Assembly (NCBI GenBank): GCA_964493515.1
Contig: CAZBNJ010000001.1
Coordinates: 62,001-126,000, forward strand
DNA length: 64,000 bases
Origin: CANRIN01 sp964493515
GTDB taxonomy: Bacteria > Bacillota > Clostridia > Oscillospirales > JAAYOS01
Direction of reading: 5' to 3'
The notes under the pieces are model-generated. The model ran no database searches. It had not been told where the DNA came from and worked only from the letters and a program-made list of their open reading frames with translations. Of this stretch, positions 60,801 to 63,800 are shown piece by piece; the first letter of the stretch is position 1, and every line of letters starts with the position of its first letter. The translations under genes were made by a program, and so were the position numbers.

Positions 60801-63800
60801 AGCTGGCCGGAGTTGTTGTATCCCCACGAGTAGAGGTAGTAGGCGTTCTCCGCGGTGATGGTGTCCAGCTGACGAACGACCGCAAGCGAGTGGTCGCCGC
60901 CCGCCGACACGCTCACGACGTGGCGCTCATCCAGACCGTTGTTCTGCTCGGCCTGGGTTATCGGGAACAGGAACTCCATCGGACGGATCTGATACTTCGC
61001 GCTCTCGTTCTGGTAGAGGTCGTTCTTCGCGAGACCGAGCTGCGCATGGCTGTCGTCACCCCATGTCCACAGCTGGGTCACGTTGCGGTTGCCCGACTTG
61101 ACCTCGATCGCGATGCCGTGACCGTTTATCGAGGACGCGCTGCCGGTCGAACCGTCGCCGACCGAACCGCCCTCCATAAACGCGATGCCGCCCGCCGCGA
61201 TAGCCGTGATGAAGTGGGTCTCATCGGTCGACTGCACGGTGAACTCGCTGTCGCTGTCACGTCCGAGGAAGGACTTGATCTGGGTCGCGAAGCCACGGCG
61301 CTGATTCTCGCTGCCCGCGTCGCCGCCTTCAGCCGGATTCACGTTTATGCCGAGCTGTCCGTGCTGATTCGAGCCCCAGGTCCAGATCTTTCCGCGGATG
61401 TCGAGCGCAACACCGAAGGTGCCGCCCGCCGCTATCGCGACTATCTCGCTGAGGTTTGCCTCCTCCGCCTCGGTGTTGTTGGAATCACCGACGCGTCGGA
61501 CAACGTGTATCGGGCGGTTCGAGCTGGTCTCTCCGTTGTAAGCCCTGCCGCCGCCGAGCTGGAACTGACCGTTGTAGCCCCAGGTGTAGACCGTTCCGTC
61601 GGCAGCAAGCGCCATCGAGAAGTGGCCGCCCGCCGCTATCGCGACAATGTTTTCAAGATATCCGCTGTTGGTGCTCACGCCTATCGGCGACAAGACCTTC
61701 TGCGCATACTGGTTCGACTCCTCGTTGCCGGTCTGACCGCTTGAGTTCTCGCCCCAGCTCCAGACATATCCGTCGGCGTCGAGCGCGAGCGAATGTGCCG
61801 CGCCCGCCGCTATCATGATGATGCCCGACAGCTGAGTGCGGACGTTGTTGCTCTGGGTGTAGACCTCAGCCGGCATGTTGCGCTGATCGCGCGCGGTGCC
61901 CAGCTGACGGTTCGAGTTGTTGCCCCACGCCATGACGGTGCCGTTGGACAGCAGCGCGAGAGTGTGGGTGTCGCCGCTTACGACCTGCGGCACGGCGAGC
62001 TTCACGTCCGGATTTTCCTCGTCCGCCGACGAGAGAGTGTAGCGGCCGCGAACCTCGAGGGTCATCGTCGCAAAATAGGTGCTGAATCCCTCGTTCGCGA
62101 TTATGTAGATGCTGGTGCGGCCCTGCGACTCAAGCGTCGTGCGCAGCACCGGAGCCGCGCCGGTCGTGTCGATGGTCGCGACGCGCTCGTCGAGTATTCC
62201 GATGTTCACGTTGGTCGGGTTGTTGGTCTTGCCGTTCGCCAGCTTCCAGTGGGCTATCATTATATCCTCAATGTTGTCCACAGTGTTTCCGGCGATGACG
62301 CGCACGATGTAGTTCTGACGCTGCTCCGCAAAGGAGAGCACGGTGATGTTCGCAACCACCGACAGCGCCCTGCCTTCGTCGTCCGTTCCGCTGAGCATCA
62401 CGCGGGTGGTGTAGCTCGACTGACCCTTGGCGGACAGGCCGATCAGCTTGTAGGCGTGCGAATCGGTGCTGTCCGCGGACGGCGCGACGATCTTCGCGAC
62501 CGTCTCGTCCTGAACGCGGAAGTTCTCGTTGAACAGCTGCACCGTGCTGTCGCCCTCCTGGTCACGCAGGAAGCCGATCATCAAGTCGTAGACGTTGCCG
62601 TCGAACTTTTCGCCGCCGCTCACGACCGTTCCGAGGTCGTATATCTTCTGCTCCGCCTGGAGGCTCTGAGAATTTTTGCTGTCGGTCACTTTATCGTTTC
62701 CGCTATTTTTATCGTCCTCAGCCGGAGCTTTGTCGTCGTCGCCCGAATCAGCGCCATTGTTGTCGGCGTCGTTGCCGCTGTTGGTGCTGTTCGTGCCGTT
62801 GTTCGACGCCGCGCCCGCGAGGTAGTAGCCCGCGCCGTAGGTATATATCGACTCGTTTGCGGAGGTGGACACGCGGAAGTACGCGCTGAGCGTATCGTCG
62901 ATCGACAGCGCGCCGTCCGACGTAAGCTCGGTCGGAGCGGTCACATCGTCGCCGCCCACCTCGTCGGTCGTCTCATTATTATATGTATCGTCGGTGTGCT
63001 CGTGGGCATCGCCGCCCACCTCATTATTATCGGTATCATCGGTCGGAGCGGTATCCGCGTCGTCGGTGTCGTCGGTCGGAGCGGCAGCCGCGTCATCCAA
63101 CTTGTCCTCATCGCCGTCGGTCTCGGGGACAGGCTCGGTCGCCGTCTCCTCGTCCGCTATCTCCGCGTACTGCTCGTCGCCGGTCAGAAGCGCGCGACGC
63201 TCCTCACCGCTGCGGCCGCCTATCGGCAGCTCGGGTATCTCCGGCTCGTCGCTCGGCTCGACCGACGGCTCTGCGCTCGGTGTCGCAGTTGAATCGTTGT
63301 CGCCGGTGAGCAGGTTGAAGTTCGAGTTGCTCTGCGTCGAAGTCGAGCTCGAGGTCGACGGCTTGTACAGACCCTTCTCAAAGTAGCTCAGGTCGTATAT
63401 GCTGTTCGCCTGGGTCAGACCGCCCTGCCACAGCTCGTAGAGAAGCTGCTGCGTCTCCGGCGCCTCGTCGGCGACCGACAGCAGCGACGACTCGGTCGTG
63501 GTGCTGCCGGCACTCGTCGTGTCGGTTGTATTAGTATTAGATGTATTGCCGGTCGAAGCGGGGAGGTTGCCCTGCTCGAAGTAGCTCAGGTCGTACACGC
63601 AGTTGTCCTGCGTCAGCGTGCCCTCTTTCCACATCTCATAGAGGAACTGCTGCACTTCCGCCGACTCGGCCGCTATCGACATCGAGCCTGCCTCGACCGA
63701 GGTCTCGCCGTTCGAGCCGCTGCTCGAAAGCAGTCCGCTCGAATTGCCGCTCGACGCGCGCACCGGGCGCGCTCCGGTCCATATCACGTTAAACTCGCAG

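Noticed and set aside
62940..63110. CRISPR-like or satellite repeats
   Set aside because: Short in-frame codon repeats of an acidic linker, without spacer structure or regular unit.
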